Origin: CAIWHR01 sp963786625
GTDB lineage: Bacteria; Pseudomonadota; Gammaproteobacteria; Burkholderiales; Casimicrobiaceae
Reading direction: 5' to 3'
NCBI GenBank assembly: GCA_963786625.1
Contig: CAWAZS010000014.1
Coordinates: 1,240,001 to 1,304,000 of the forward strand
Length of the DNA: 64,000 bases
Below, piece after piece: positions 7,309 to 16,527 of this stretch (position 1 is its first letter; the number at the start of each line of letters is the position of its first letter). The notes beneath the pieces are model-generated. The model searched no databases, was not told the DNA's origin, and worked only from the letters and a program-made list of their open reading frames with translations. The position numbers and the translations under genes were made by a program.

Positions 7309-8559
7309 CTAGACGCCGAGGTCGTACTCGCGCCCGCCCCAATGGGTGGGCCGGCGCGAACGCAGGTCGCTCGCGGCCTCGCCCAGGAGATCCGCCGTGA
7401 GCCAGGCGCCGACGATGTGCAATGGCGCAGTCCACGCGGGGGCCTTGGCCACGCCGACGATCCGCGTCAGCGAGCCCAGCCAGACCGCAGCGGCTGCCAG
7501 CCCGAGCGCCACCAGCGTCCTGCCGAGCATGGGATCGCGGCCGATCACGAGCACGCCAAACGGCACTGCGCCCAGCATCCAGCCGGGCACCAGCGTGCCG
7601 AGCCAGCGCAAACGCCGCGCCGACACGGACAGGCGCCCCGCGCGGCGGTCGGCGGCCTCGGTGTAGATCCGCTTCCAGCCGCGCCGGAATTGCGGCCAAT
7701 CCGCGTACATGCGGCAATGGAACAGTCCGTCCGCCAGGAATACGCCCGGATTTCGTTGCCGGGCTTCGACGAGCCGCGCCAGAGCCAGATCCTCGAGCAA
7801 CGCGCGGCGCACCGCGGCGTGGCCCCCGACGAGCTCGTACGCGTCTCGCGTGAACAGCATGAACTGGCCGTTGGCGAAGGGGCGCCGATCCTTGGGCGCA
7901 TTGGCGAGCGTCAGCGGATACTGCCGCATGAGCTCGAGCGCGGCCGCCGTCTGCACCACCCTTTCGAACCACCGGTCGTGCGTCAGCGTGCTGACGAGGC
8001 TCAGCAGATCGAGCTTCCGCGCGCGCATCATCGCGAGCGCTGCCGCGATGCATCCCGGGGAAAAGACCGTGTCGGCATCGACGAAGAGCAGGTATTCGGC
8101 GTCGACCGCCGCCCGCGAGCGGGTCACGCCGGCGTGCACCGCGTGGACCTTGCCGGCCCAATCCGCGGGACAGGAGTCGATTTCGACGATCTCGAATCGC
8201 TCGTCGCCGGCGATCGCGGAGCGCGCGAGCGACGCCGTGTCGTCGCTGCAGCGATCGAGCGCCAGCACGACGCGCAGCTGCGGGTGCGTCTCCTCGCGCA
8301 GCGACCTGACGAGCTCGGCAATGACGCGCGACTCGTTGTGCGCCGGAACCACGACGCATACCCGACCGGTGGGTGGGTCGGCTTCGGCGAGACGCTGCCC
8401 GGTGCGCAGCGTGGGAACGGCGCGCAGCGAGCGCTCGACGCCGATCCAGACCAGCCCCCAGATCACGATCGTGATGACCGCGCCGACGCCCAGGAACCAG
8501 CCGTAGGTTACCAACATCCAATCGGGGATCGTCAACGCGTCTACCTCGGCCGGCGCCAT
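7309..8559 (-). CDS. Family 2 glycosyltransferase, membrane-anchored
   Basis: This 416-residue protein has an N-terminal membrane helix (residues 15-40), then a GT-A domain: the nucleotide-sugar strand VCVVVPAHNES near residue 70, and the metal-binding DxD motif in YLLFVDADTVF. FANGQFMLFTRDAYELVGGH and LEDLALARLVE complete the acceptor region. Two or three hydrophobic helices close the C-terminus. The layout resembles processive or lipid-acceptor GT2 enzymes such as hopanoid-associated or ceramide-type glycosyltransferases. No hopanoid genes are present nearby, so I leave the acceptor open. The ATG at 8559 is the only sensible start. Confidence 0.85.
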   Translation of the reverse strand: MAPAEVDALTIPDWMLVTYGWFLGVGAVITIVIWGLVWIGVERSLRAVPTLRTGQRLAEADPPTGRVCVVVPAHNESRVIAELVRSLREETHPQLRVVLALDRCSDDTASLARSAIAGDERFEIVEIDSCPADWAGKVHAVHAGVTRSRAAVDAEYLLFVDADTVFSPGCIAAALAMMRARKLDLLSLVSTLTHDRWFERVVQTAAALELMRQYPLTLANAPKDRRPFANGQFMLFTRDAYELVGGHAAVRRALLEDLALARLVEARQRNPGVFLADGLFHCRMYADWPQFRRGWKRIYTEAADRRAGRLSVSARRLRWLGTLVPGWMLGAVPFGVLVIGRDPMLGRTLVALGLAAAAVWLGSLTRIVGVAKAPAWTAPLHIVGAWLTADLLGEAASDLRSRRPTHWGGREYDLGV

Positions 8560-8615
8560 GCGCGCACGAGGAGATGAAGTTTACACGACATCCCTCGGCG
8601 TCGCCTTCGGCGCCG

Positions 8616-9152
8616 CTAGACGCCGCGCGTGCGCAGCTCGGGTGGATGCGTGACTTCGATGCGGCCCGATCGCCCACCGCTGCCCGCCACGGATGGACTG
8701 CCGGATGCAGGATTGCGGCGCATGAGCTCCGCGGAGAGGACGCCGGCCGTGGTGAGCGCGAGTCCGCCGATGACGAGGGAACGCGCAATCAGAGCAGCCG
8801 TCATCTGCGCATCGACGGGAGCCATCGGCAGCAGCGCCAGCACGCCGGCCCCGGCCGTGAGCCCCGCTGCGCCGATGAGCGCGAGCGTGACCGCCCATCG
8901 CGGCAGGCCGAGAAAGCGGAGCACGCCGGCGCGCCGATGGCGCGCCAGCGCGAGACCCGGAAAGACCAGCGCCAGCGACGTGCCGGCGACGCCCGCAGCC
9001 GTCGCGACCAGCTGCAGGATGGCCGGCCAGCCCCCGGGCGCCATTCCCGGAGCCGCGTCGACGCTGAGCGCATGCGCGAGGGGCGGCGTGAGCTCGACGA
9101 TCAGTGCGAGTTGCAGGATCGGCAGCGTGGAAAGGTAGAGGCGGCGGCGCAT
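8616..9152 (-). CDS. Small four-helix membrane protein, unknown function
   Basis: A 178-residue hydrophobic protein that I do not recognise. Four probable transmembrane helices are visible: LYLSTLPILQLALIVEL, then LQLVATAAGVAGTSLALVF, then WAVTLALIGAAGLTAGAGVL, then SLVIGGLALTTAGVL. A hydrophilic tail rich in Ser, Gly and Arg follows. I prefer the ATG at 9152 (MRRRLYLSTLP), which gives a positive-inside start; an upstream start at 9191 is possible. It is on the same strand as the glycosyltransferase downstream. The clean helix pattern makes this strand more credible than the overlapping frames on the other strand. Confidence 0.55.
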   Translation of the reverse strand: MRRRLYLSTLPILQLALIVELTPPLAHALSVDAAPGMAPGGWPAILQLVATAAGVAGTSLALVFPGLALARHRRAGVLRFLGLPRWAVTLALIGAAGLTAGAGVLALLPMAPVDAQMTAALIARSLVIGGLALTTAGVLSAELMRRNPASGSPSVAGSGGRSGRIEVTHPPELRTRGV

Positions 9153-9269
9153 GCGGGTGCTCCTCGCGGCACGCGATAGCCTGCGCACCACGACCTCACT
9201 CTAGACGGTGCGCAGCGCGATCGCCATCGGACGATCGGATGAGCCGCGTGCGGCCCGGGCCCGCCGAAA

Positions 9270-9698
9270 TTACCAGATGAAGGGAACGATGCGCTTGCGC
9301 TTGCGCGCGTAATCGGCGTAGCCCGGATAACGCGCGGCCAGCGCGTCTTCCTCGATGCCGGACTTGATCACCAGCACGATCCACAGCGCGGCGAGCGCGG
9401 CCCACCGCCACAGCGTCCCGTAGCCCAGGCAGAAACCCAGCATCGCGAGCATCACGGCGAAATACATCGGATGCCGGACGTGGTGGTATGGCCCGCCGGT
9501 GGCGAGCTGCCCGCCCGACTTGGGCTCCGGGCGGATATTGAAATTGCCCGGGCGATTCGCGGTCAGCGCCCACGCGCCGACGGCGATCCCGGCCCCGACG
9601 AGCGCGCTGCCCGCCATGTTCCAGCCGGCGGCGCCGAACGGCAGTGCGATCACGGCGATCAGCGACAGTTGCAGCGCGACGAGGGCGAACGAGCGCAT
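9270..9698 (-). CDS. Isoprenylcysteine carboxyl methyltransferase (ICMT)-like membrane protein
   Basis: A 142-residue membrane protein of the ICMT/phospholipid methyltransferase superfamily. The C-terminal half carries the family core: GPYHHVRHPMYFAVMLAML, then IEEDALAARYPGYADYARK, then a hydrophobic end PFIW. The RHPxY motif and the E...YPGY...Y block form the S-adenosylmethionine site in this fold. Bacterial members have no known prenyl-protein substrate and many are annotated only as methyltransferases. I chose the ATG at 9698 (MRSFALVALQ); a start at 9734 is also possible. It is divergent from the dehydrogenase at 9778, so this gap holds both promoters. Confidence 0.8.
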   Translation of the reverse strand: MRSFALVALQLSLIAVIALPFGAAGWNMAGSALVGAGIAVGAWALTANRPGNFNIRPEPKSGGQLATGGPYHHVRHPMYFAVMLAMLGFCLGYGTLWRWAALAALWIVLVIKSGIEEDALAARYPGYADYARKRKRIVPFIW

Positions 9699-9777
9699 GG
9701 CGCGAGGTGCGTCAAGTGGCGGTCGCGCCAGCATAACCCAGTACACTAAAATGAGCGTCCGCCCGAATGGAGGCAAC

Positions 9778-10842
9778 ATGAAGCCACACCGGATCGCCGT
9801 CATCCCCGGCGACGGCATCGGCAAGGAAGTCGTTCCCGAAGGACTGCGCGCGCTCGAGGCCGTCGCGCGGAGATTCGGCATCGCGATCGAGACGCGGGAA
9901 TTCGACTGGAACTGCGACTATTACGCGAAGCACGGCCGGATGATGCCGGAGGACTGGTTCGAGACGCTCTCGCCGTACGATGCGATCTTCTATGGCGCGG
10001 TCGGCTGGCCGGCGACCGTGCCCGACCACGTTTCGCTCTGGGGCTCGCTGATCCAGTTCCGCCGCCGCTTCGACCAGTACGTGAACCTGCGGCCGTGCCG
10101 CCTGATGCCGGGCATCCCGAGTCCGCTCGCGAACCGCCGGCCGGGCGACATCGATTTCGTCGTCGTGCGCGAGAACACCGAAGGCGAGTACTCGTCGGTG
10201 GGCGGGCGGATGTTCGAGGGCACCGAACGCGAGATCGTCTTCCAGGAATCGGTGTTCACCCGCACGGGTGTCGACCGCATCCTGAAATTCTCGTTCGAGC
10301 TTGCCGGCACCCGGCCCGCGAAGCACCTGACGTCCGCGACCAAGTCGAACGGCATCTCGATCACGATGCCGTACTGGGACGAGCGCTTCCGGGCGATGGC
10401 CGACCGCCATCCCGGAATCCGCACCGACCAGTTCCACATCGACATCCTCGCCGCGCACTTCGTGCGGCAGCCCGACCGCTTCGACGTCGTCGTCGGATCC
10501 AATCTCTTCGGCGACATCCTCTCCGACCTGGGCCCCGCCGTCTGCGGGACGATCGGCATCGCGCCGTCCGGAAACATCAATCCGGAGCGCATCTACCCGT
10601 CGCTGTTCGAGCCGGTCCACGGCTCGGCGCCCGACATCGCGGGCCGGGGCATCGCGAATCCGATCGGCCAGGTCTGGTCCGCCGCGCTGATGCTCGAGCA
10701 CCTGGGTCACCGCGACGCGGCGGCGGCGCTCGTCGCCGCGATCGAGCGCACGCTCGCCGACCCGTCGGCGCCGCGCACGCCCGACATCGGCGGCAAGGCC
10801 TCCACGGTCGAGGTGGGCAAGGCGATCGCCGCGGCGATCTGA
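9778..10842 (+). CDS. ttuC: Tartrate dehydrogenase / D-malate dehydrogenase (decarboxylating)
   Basis: A 354-residue NAD-dependent beta-decarboxylating dehydrogenase of the isocitrate/isopropylmalate dehydrogenase superfamily. It starts MKPHRIAVIPGDGIGKEV. The YGAVGWPATVPDHVSLWG stretch and RPCRLMPG (substrate-binding arginines) mark the tartrate/D-malate branch rather than LeuB. The metal-binding aspartates lie in VVGSNLFGDILSDLG, and the NAD loop is EPVHGSAPDIAG. It oxidises tartrate or D-malate in the cytoplasm. An ATG at 9778 with a GGAGG box is clear. A degraded fragment related to this gene lies 0.9 kb downstream. Confidence 0.92.
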   Translation: MKPHRIAVIPGDGIGKEVVPEGLRALEAVARRFGIAIETREFDWNCDYYAKHGRMMPEDWFETLSPYDAIFYGAVGWPATVPDHVSLWGSLIQFRRRFDQYVNLRPCRLMPGIPSPLANRRPGDIDFVVVRENTEGEYSSVGGRMFEGTEREIVFQESVFTRTGVDRILKFSFELAGTRPAKHLTSATKSNGISITMPYWDERFRAMADRHPGIRTDQFHIDILAAHFVRQPDRFDVVVGSNLFGDILSDLGPAVCGTIGIAPSGNINPERIYPSLFEPVHGSAPDIAGRGIANPIGQVWSAALMLEHLGHRDAAAALVAAIERTLADPSAPRTPDIGGKASTVEVGKAIAAAI

Positions 10843-10882
10843 TCCGGGTCGGGCAAGGGTCTCGCGTCGACCTGCCGGAACT

Positions 10883-11647
10883 TCAGGCCGCCTGCCAGAG
10901 CGCGGCGACGACGTTGCCGGTGCTGCCGTAGCGGCCGTGCAGAAAGCGCAGCGCGATGCGGTCGAGCAGGCTCGCGGGCACGCTGCGCTGGAACAGCTCC
11001 CAGCCGCGGGAGACGGCGACGCGGCGCAATCCGTAGTCGGCCGGACGCAGCAGCAGCACGTCTTCGGCGATCGGGGCCTCGTCGCTTTCCTCCATCGGCA
11101 TCAGCGCGGCCCGCGTCGCCATCACCGATCTCGCGTTCCACCGCGCGACCGGAGGCGGCGGCGCGCGGCCCCCGGTGTCGACCGGTTCGGCGAGCAGCAG
11201 CAGACCGTTCTGCTCGAGGCGCCCGCGCACCAGGCGAAAGAAGGCGTCGAAAGCCTCGCCTGGAAGATGGTGCAGGCAGCCGACGCAGGACACCAGCGCG
11301 TAATGGTCCCGATCGGCGCCGAGGAATTCCAGGAAGTCGGAATTCACGAGCGTGCACCGGCCGGCCGCGACTTCCGGGACGCGTTCCCGCGCGAGGTCGA
11401 GCATCTCCGGGCTGTGATCGACGCCGACGGCGCGCCGGAAGCGCGACGCGTAGCGCAGCAGCATCTGTCCGGTGCCGCATCCGAGGTCCAGCATCGTCGC
11501 GCCGGGCGCGACATGGCGCTCGAACGGAGCGAACAGCAGATCGGTCGCCAGCATGCGCGGCTCGATGTTGACATGGTCGTAGATCGCCGCCGTCTTGCGG
11601 TGGAACGCGATGTCCTGGTCGAAGTGCTCCTTCCAGCGTTCGTTCAC
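10883..11647 (-). CDS. Class I SAM-dependent methyltransferase
   Basis: A 254-residue soluble methyltransferase with the Rossmann-like fold. Motif I is MLDLGCGTGQMLLRYA near residues 52-67, the acidic end of strand 2 is AVGVDHSPEMLDLA, and motif IV is ALVSCVGCLHHLPGEAFD. The N-terminus (MNERWKEHFDQDIAFHRKTA) and C-terminus show no further recognisable domain. The layout resembles ubiquinone/menaquinone-type and small-molecule methyltransferases, but the substrate cannot be assigned. It converges on the tartrate dehydrogenase gene (40-bp gap) and is divergent from pntA. Confidence 0.88.
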   Translation of the reverse strand: MNERWKEHFDQDIAFHRKTAAIYDHVNIEPRMLATDLLFAPFERHVAPGATMLDLGCGTGQMLLRYASRFRRAVGVDHSPEMLDLARERVPEVAAGRCTLVNSDFLEFLGADRDHYALVSCVGCLHHLPGEAFDAFFRLVRGRLEQNGLLLLAEPVDTGGRAPPPPVARWNARSVMATRAALMPMEESDEAPIAEDVLLLRPADYGLRRVAVSRGWELFQRSVPASLLDRIALRFLHGRYGSTGNVVAALWQAA

Positions 11648-11736
11648 GGCGATGGCCCTTCAGCGCAGGCGTGGTGGACAGACGCCATGGTAGTGCAACC
11701 GAACCGGGAAGGGATCGCGAACACGATCGCGCCGGT

Positions 11737-11872
11737 TTGTGGCAGCATTACGCGAAATTCGAGCGCCGGCGGCGCTACTTCCAGCATCCCAAATCGCGGC
11801 CGTGCCGGCTGATGCCGGGCATCGCGGGCGCGCTCGTGAACCGCCCGTCCGGCGCCACGGACTTCGTCATGC
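11737..11872 (+). pseudogene. Remnant of a tartrate/isopropylmalate dehydrogenase-like gene
   Basis: This stretch in the gap before pntA encodes RPCRLMPGIAGALVNRP followed by SGATDFVM. It aligns with RPCRLMPGIPSPLANRR and PGDIDFVV of the dehydrogenase at 9778-10842 (its bases about 10036-10158). Upstream, LWQHYAKFERRRRYF matches LWGSLIQFRRRFDQY, offset by two codons. The core is similar in DNA as well, for example CCGTGCCG then CTGATGCCGGGCATC. No start, NAD loop or metal site remains, so this is a fragment of a duplicated or lost paralogue. The rest of the 11648-11947 gap shows nothing else. Confidence 0.7.
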
Positions 11873-11947
11873 CGCAAGCATTCCGTTCCGGATGCCCGCG
11901 CGTTCGAGCCGGGGCCGCGCGGGGACGTCGTTTCAGGGGAGAAGTGA

Positions 11948-13556
11948 ATGTCGCTATTGATCGGAGTCCCACGAGAGAGCTTTCCCGGCGAGAAGCGGGT
12001 CGCGACCGTGCCCGAGGTCGTCGAGAAGCTGATCAAGCTGGGTTTCAGGGTCGCCGTCGAAGCGGGTGCCGGCGATGCGGCGCAGATCAGCGACGACGCC
12101 TATCGCGCCGCCGGGGCGGAGATCGTCACCGACCGGGCGCGCCTCTGGGCGAACGCCGACATCGTCTTCAAGGTCCGCGGTCCCGGCAGCGACGAGGTCG
12201 GGCTGCTGCGCGAGGGCGGCACGCTCGTCAGCTTCATCTGGCCCGCGCAGAACCCGGACCTGCTGCAGCAACTCGCTGCCAGGAAGGCCACCGTGCTGGC
12301 GATGGACAGCGTGCCGCGGATCTCGCGGGCGCAGAAGCTCGACGCGCTCTCCTCGATGGCCAACATCGGAGGCTACCGTGCCGTCATCGAGGCGGCGCAC
12401 GAGTTCGGCCGCTTCTTCACCGGCTCGATCACGGCTGCGGGCAAGGTGCCGCCCGCCAAGGTGTTCGTCATCGGCGCCGGCGTCGCGGGCCTCGCGGCCA
12501 TCGGCACCGCGTCCGGCCTCGGTGCCATCGTGCGCGCCAACGACACGCGCCCCGAAGTCGCCGACCAGATCAAGTCGTTGGGCGGCGAATTCGTGCCCGT
12601 CGATTACGTGGAGGAAGGCAGCGGCGTCGGCGGCTACGCCAAGGTGATGAGCGAAGGCTTCCAGAAGGCGCAGCGCGAGGTGTTCGCGAAGCAGGCCAGG
12701 GAGGTGGACATCATCATCACCACCGCGCTCATCCCGGGCAAGCCCGCCCCCCGGCTCATCACCGAGGAGATGGTCAGGTCGATGAAGCAGGGCAGCGTCA
12801 TCGTCGACATGGCGGCCGAGCAGGGTGGCAACTGCGAGTGCACGGTGCCGGGCGAGGTCGTCGTCAGGCACGGCGTCACCATCATCGGCTACAAGGACCT
12901 GCCGAGCCGTCTCGCGAAGCAGGCGTCGACGCTCTACGCGACGAACCTCTTCCGCCTGATGGAGGACATGATCAAGACGAAGAGCATCGACGGCGATGTC
13001 ATCAACGTCGACATGCAGGACGAGGTCCTGCGCGGCACCACGGTGATCAACAAGGGCGAGGTCACCTGGCCGCCGCCGCCCCCGAAGCTCTCCGCCGCCC
13101 CGGCCGCGCCCGCCGCGAAGCCGCCCGCGGTGGTCGCCAAGCCGAAGGGCAAGGGTCACGGCGAGTCCAGCGGTCCGATGGCCGGGACGAAGACGGCCGT
13201 GGTGTTCGGCGTCGGCGCGCTCTTGTTCCTGCTGATCGGCCACTATCGCCCCGGCAAGCTTCCTCGGCCACTTCACGGTGTTCGTGCTGGCCTGCTTCGT
13301 CGGCTACATGGTCGTCTGGAACGTCACGCCCGCGCTGCACACGCCGCTGATGAGCGTGACCAACGCGGTCTCCAGCATCATCGCCATCGGCGCGCTGGTG
13401 CAGATCGCGCCCGACCTCACCAAGATCTCCGCGGATCTGGCGCGTCCGGACGAGTGGATACGCTGGCTGTCGGTCGGCGGCATCGCGCTCGCCACGATCA
13501 ACATGTTCGGCGGCTTCGCCGTGACCCAGCGCATGCTGCAAATGTTCCGCAAGTGA
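11948..13556 (+). CDS. pntA: NAD(P) transhydrogenase subunit alpha (frameshifted)
   Basis: The alpha subunit of the proton-translocating NAD(P) transhydrogenase, which uses the proton gradient to move hydride from NADH to NADP+. It starts MSLLIGVPRESFPGEKRVAT. The NAD-binding domain includes VIGAGVAGLAAIGTASGLGA. A proline/alanine-rich linker (about 13070-13150) leads to membrane helices. The reading frame breaks near 13255-13262 (GGCAAGCTTC): removing one base restores SFLGHFTVFVLACFVGYM and then the rest to VTQRMLQMFRK. So the two-subunit E. coli-type fused alpha subunit is present, and the break behaves as a one-base insertion, most likely an assembly error. pntB follows after 13 bp. Confidence 0.92.
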
Positions 13557-13569
13557 GGAGGGAGAGACC

Positions 13570-14986
13570 ATGACCTTCAGTCTCTCGACGGTCTCCTATC
13601 TCGGAGCCACGATCCTCTTCATCCTGTGCCTGGGCGGGCTGTCCAACCCGGAGACGTCGCGGCGCGGCAACCTCTACGGCATGATCGGCATGGCGATCGC
13701 CGTGCTCGCCACCGTCTTCGGCCCGCAGGTCACCGCCGCCGGCCTGCCCTACATCGTCGGCGGCGATGGTGGTCGGCGCCGCGATCGGCCTCTACGCCGC
13801 GCGCATCGTGAAGATGACGCAGATGCCGGAACTGGTCGCGCTGATGCACAGCCTCGTCGGGCTGGCCGCGATGCTCGTCGGCTACGCGAACTTCATCGAT
13901 CCGACGGTGTCGGCGAAGATGACGCCGGCCGAGAAGGCGATCCACGAGATCGAGATGTACCTCGGCGTGCTGATCGGCGCAGTGACCTTCTCCGGCTCGG
14001 TGATCGCCTTCGGCAAGCTGTCCGCGAAGATCAGCGGCAAGCCGATGCTGTTGCCGGCGCGGCACTGGATCAATCTCGCCGGGCTGCTCGTCGTCATCTA
14101 CTGCGGCTACGCATTCATCAACGCGCACAGCGTGGCCGAGGCGATGACGCCGATGATCGTGATGACCGTCGTGGCCCTGCTGTTCGGCATCCACATGGTG
14201 ATGGCCATCGGCGGCGCCGACATGCCGGTCGTGGTGTCGATGCTGAACAGCTACTCCGGCTGGGCGGCGGCGGCGACCGGCTTCATGCTCTCGAACGACC
14301 TGCTGATCGTCGTCGGCGCGCTGGTCGGATCAAGCGGCGCGATCCTGTCGTACATCATGTGCGCGGCGATGAACCGCAACTTCGTCAGCGTGATCGCCGG
14401 CGGCTTCGGCACCGACAGCGGCGCCCCGGCCGCGGCGGGCGCGGTCCAGCCGGCGGGCGAGGTGAATCCGATCCAGGCCGCCGAGACCGCCGAGCTGCTG
14501 CGCGACGCCAAGAACGTGATCATCGTGCCGGGCTACGGGATGGCGGTCGCGCAGGCGCAGCACACGGTCTACGAGATCACCAAGGTGCTGCGCGAGAAGG
14601 GCGTGAACGTGCGCTTCGGCATCCACCCGGTGGCCGGCCGCATGCCCGGCCACATGAACGTGCTGCTGGCCGAGGCCAAGGTGCCCTACGACATCGTGTT
14701 CGAGATGGACGAGCTGAACGAGGACTTCCCGGACACCGACGTCGCGATGGTCATCGGCGCCAACGACATCGTCAACCCGGCGGCGCAGGAAGACCCGACG
14801 AGTCCGATCGCCGGCATGCCGGTGCTCGAGGTCTGGAAGGCCAAGACGTCGGTCGTCATGAAGCGCAGCATGGCGTCCGGGTACGCCGGCGTCGACAATC
14901 CGCTGTTCTACAAGGACAACAACCGCATGCTCTTCGGCGACGCGAAGAAGATGCTGGACGAAGTCCTCGTGGCACTGAAGTCCTGA
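13570..14986 (+). CDS. pntB: NAD(P) transhydrogenase subunit beta (frameshifted)
   Basis: The beta subunit of transhydrogenase: membrane helices followed by the NADP-binding domain III. It begins MTFSLSTVSYLGATILF. One extra G near 13760-13766 (GGCGGCGATG) breaks the frame; removing it gives a continuous YIVGAMVVGAAIGLYAARIV. The protein then runs without further breaks through the membrane part (MPELVALMHSLVGLAAMLVG) to the NADP site VPGYGMAVAQAQH and the end MLDEVLVALKS. It forms an operon with pntA. The break sits in the same type of GC-rich run as others in the window. Confidence 0.93.
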
Positions 14987-15157
14987 TCCCGTTCGGGACC
15001 TGCGGGTCGGCCGAACGCGCCCGCGCCCGGCCGCTTCCCGCCGGGCCCTCGGCGGACGCGGTAGAATCCACCGCGCTCACCGGTCCGGCGGCGGGCCCGT
15101 CGCGTCGACGGCGCCCGCACGCTGCGACGCCGGTCGACCACGTCGCACGTTCGAACG

Positions 15158-16393
15158 ATGTCCGGCCCACTCGCCCACCTGACCGTCCTCGATCTCTCCC
15201 GCGTGCTCGCCGGGCCGTGGTGCACGCAGCTGCTCGCCGATCTCGGCGCGACGGTCATCAAGATCGAGCGGCCCGGCGGCGGCGACGACACGCGGGCCTG
15301 GGGCCCGCCGTATCTCAAGGATGCGACCGGCCGCGACACCAGCGAAGCCGCGTACTACCTGTGCTGCAACCGCGGCAAGCTCTCGGTCGCCGTCGATTTC
15401 ACGACGCCCGAGGGACGACAGATCGTCCAGGACCTCGCCCGCCAGTCCGACGTGCTCGTCGAGAACTACAAGGTCGGCGGCCTGGAGAGGTACGGCCTCG
15501 ACTACGCGAGCCTCGCCGCGCTGAACCCGCGGCTCGTCTACGCGTCGATCACCGGCTTCGGGCAGGACGGCCCCTACGCGGACCGCGCCGGATACGACTT
15601 CATCATCCAGGGCATGTCGGGTTTCATGAGCGTCACCGGCGAGCGCGACGATCTGCCGGGAGGCGGGCCGCAGAAGGCGGGCATCGCGATCTCCGACCTG
15701 ATGACCGGGATGTACGCGACGGTTGCGATCCAGGCGGCGCTCGCGCATCGCGATCGCAGCGGCCAGGGGCAATGGATCGACACCTGCCTGTTCGACTCCG
15801 CCGTCGCGATGATGGCGGTGATGAACCTCAACTACCTCGTGACCGGCAAGCCCCCGGGGCGGGCGGGGAACGCGCACCAGAACATCGTCCCGTACCAGGT
15901 GTTCGCCTGCGCCGACGGCCACGTGATCCTCGCGGTCGGCAACGACAGCCAGTTCGCGAAGTTCTGCGAGGTGGCCGAGCGGCGCGCGTGGGCGGCCGAC
16001 GAGCGCTTCGCGAAGAATGCCGACCGGGTGCGCAACCGCGCCGTGCTGGTGCCGCTGGTCGCCGAGGTGATGCGGACGCGCACGCAGCGCGCGTGGCTCG
16101 ACGCGCTGGAGCCGCTCGGCGTGCCCTGCGGGCCGATCAACCGGCTGGACCAGGTGTTCGCCGACCCGCAGCTCGTCGCGCGCGGCCTGCGGATGGACCT
16201 GCCGCATCCCCTCGCAGGATCGGTGCCGCAGGTCGGGACGCCGATCAAGTTCTCGGCGACGATGCCCGCGTACGAGCGCGCGCCGCCGCTGCTCGGCGAG
16301 CACACCGCCGCCGTGCTGCGCGAGCGGCTCGCGCTCCCCGATGACGCGATCTCGCAACTGGCGGCGCGCGGCGTGATCCAGCTGCGCGCATGA
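15158..16393 (+). CDS. CaiB/BaiF family III CoA-transferase
   Basis: A 411-residue CoA-transferase of the formyl-CoA/carnitine-CoA transferase family, which passes CoA between carboxylic acids through an aspartyl-CoA thioester. It starts MSGPLAHLTVLDLSRVLAGP, the usual family opening. The catalytic Asp is expected in the IAISDLMTGMYATVA motif (about residue 179). GYDFIIQGMSGFMSVTG and GPINRLDQVFADPQ are also typical. The acyl substrate cannot be told from sequence. Its TGA overlaps the ATG of a 45-codon bridging frame leading into the CPBP gene. The 171-bp gap from pntB contains a TAGAAT -10-like box at about 15063. Confidence 0.92.
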   Translation: MSGPLAHLTVLDLSRVLAGPWCTQLLADLGATVIKIERPGGGDDTRAWGPPYLKDATGRDTSEAAYYLCCNRGKLSVAVDFTTPEGRQIVQDLARQSDVLVENYKVGGLERYGLDYASLAALNPRLVYASITGFGQDGPYADRAGYDFIIQGMSGFMSVTGERDDLPGGGPQKAGIAISDLMTGMYATVAIQAALAHRDRSGQGQWIDTCLFDSAVAMMAVMNLNYLVTGKPPGRAGNAHQNIVPYQVFACADGHVILAVGNDSQFAKFCEVAERRAWAADERFAKNADRVRNRAVLVPLVAEVMRTRTQRAWLDALEPLGVPCGPINRLDQVFADPQLVARGLRMDLPHPLAGSVPQVGTPIKFSATMPAYERAPPLLGEHTAAVLRERLALPDDAISQLAARGVIQLRA

Positions 16394-16527
16394 GACATCC
16401 CGGCTCGACCCCGACACCGGGGACAACGCGGCGCGCATCGGCCGCGGGTCCGACTTCAGCCGGACGCGCCAACGCGCATGGCCGCAAGCCGCCTGAAGGC
16501 GGCCCCACGAGTCAGTGGCTCGCGTGA
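16390..16527 (+). CDS. Bridging mini-ORF between CoA-transferase and CPBP genes (45 codons)
   Basis: The ATG (16390) overlaps the CoA-transferase stop in an ATGA. The TGA (16525-16527) overlaps a GTG start option of the CPBP protein in a GTGA. The frame runs through both palindromic repeats and includes GRKPPEGGPTSQWLA. The same KPPEGGPT octapeptide is encoded by the mini-ORF at 47042-47182. The peptide has no known domain; coupling of translation across the repeat is the likeliest role, if there is one. Confidence 0.45.
   Translation: MRHPGSTPTPGTTRRASAAGPTSAGRANAHGRKPPEGGPTSQWLA
16446..16468 (+). repeat. Palindromic repeat, type A (CCGrCTTCAGCCGG)
   Basis: A short element with a hairpin (CCGAC TTCA GCCGG, one imperfect pair). 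It matches the copy at 47109-47133, which has a perfect CCGGC-TTCA-GCCGG stem. Both are preceded by GGGT and followed by rCGCG/ATGCG. Just upstream lies a separate small hairpin, CCCCGACACCGGGG (16410-16423). Confidence 0.7.
16485..16508 (+). repeat. Palindromic repeat, type B (GCCGCCTGAAGGCGGC)
   Basis: The stem GCCGCC and GGCGGC closes a TGAA loop, flanked by CAA on the left and CCCAC on the right. The 24-base unit is identical to the one at 47065-47088, and a second partial copy is at 47141-47161. Type A and type B elements occur together at both loci, as in REP/BIME clusters. Confidence 0.8.

Noticed and set aside
13250..13270. Programmed ribosomal frameshift in pntA
   Set aside because: There is no slippery heptamer or following structure. 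The same one-base break occurs in pntB, htpG, hom and many others, so a sequencing cause is more likely.
16245..16508. Minus-strand small proteins starting MGPPSGGL (also at 46885-47088)
   Set aside because: The shared start is just the reverse reading of the type B palindrome. The remainder differs and has no ribosome binding site.
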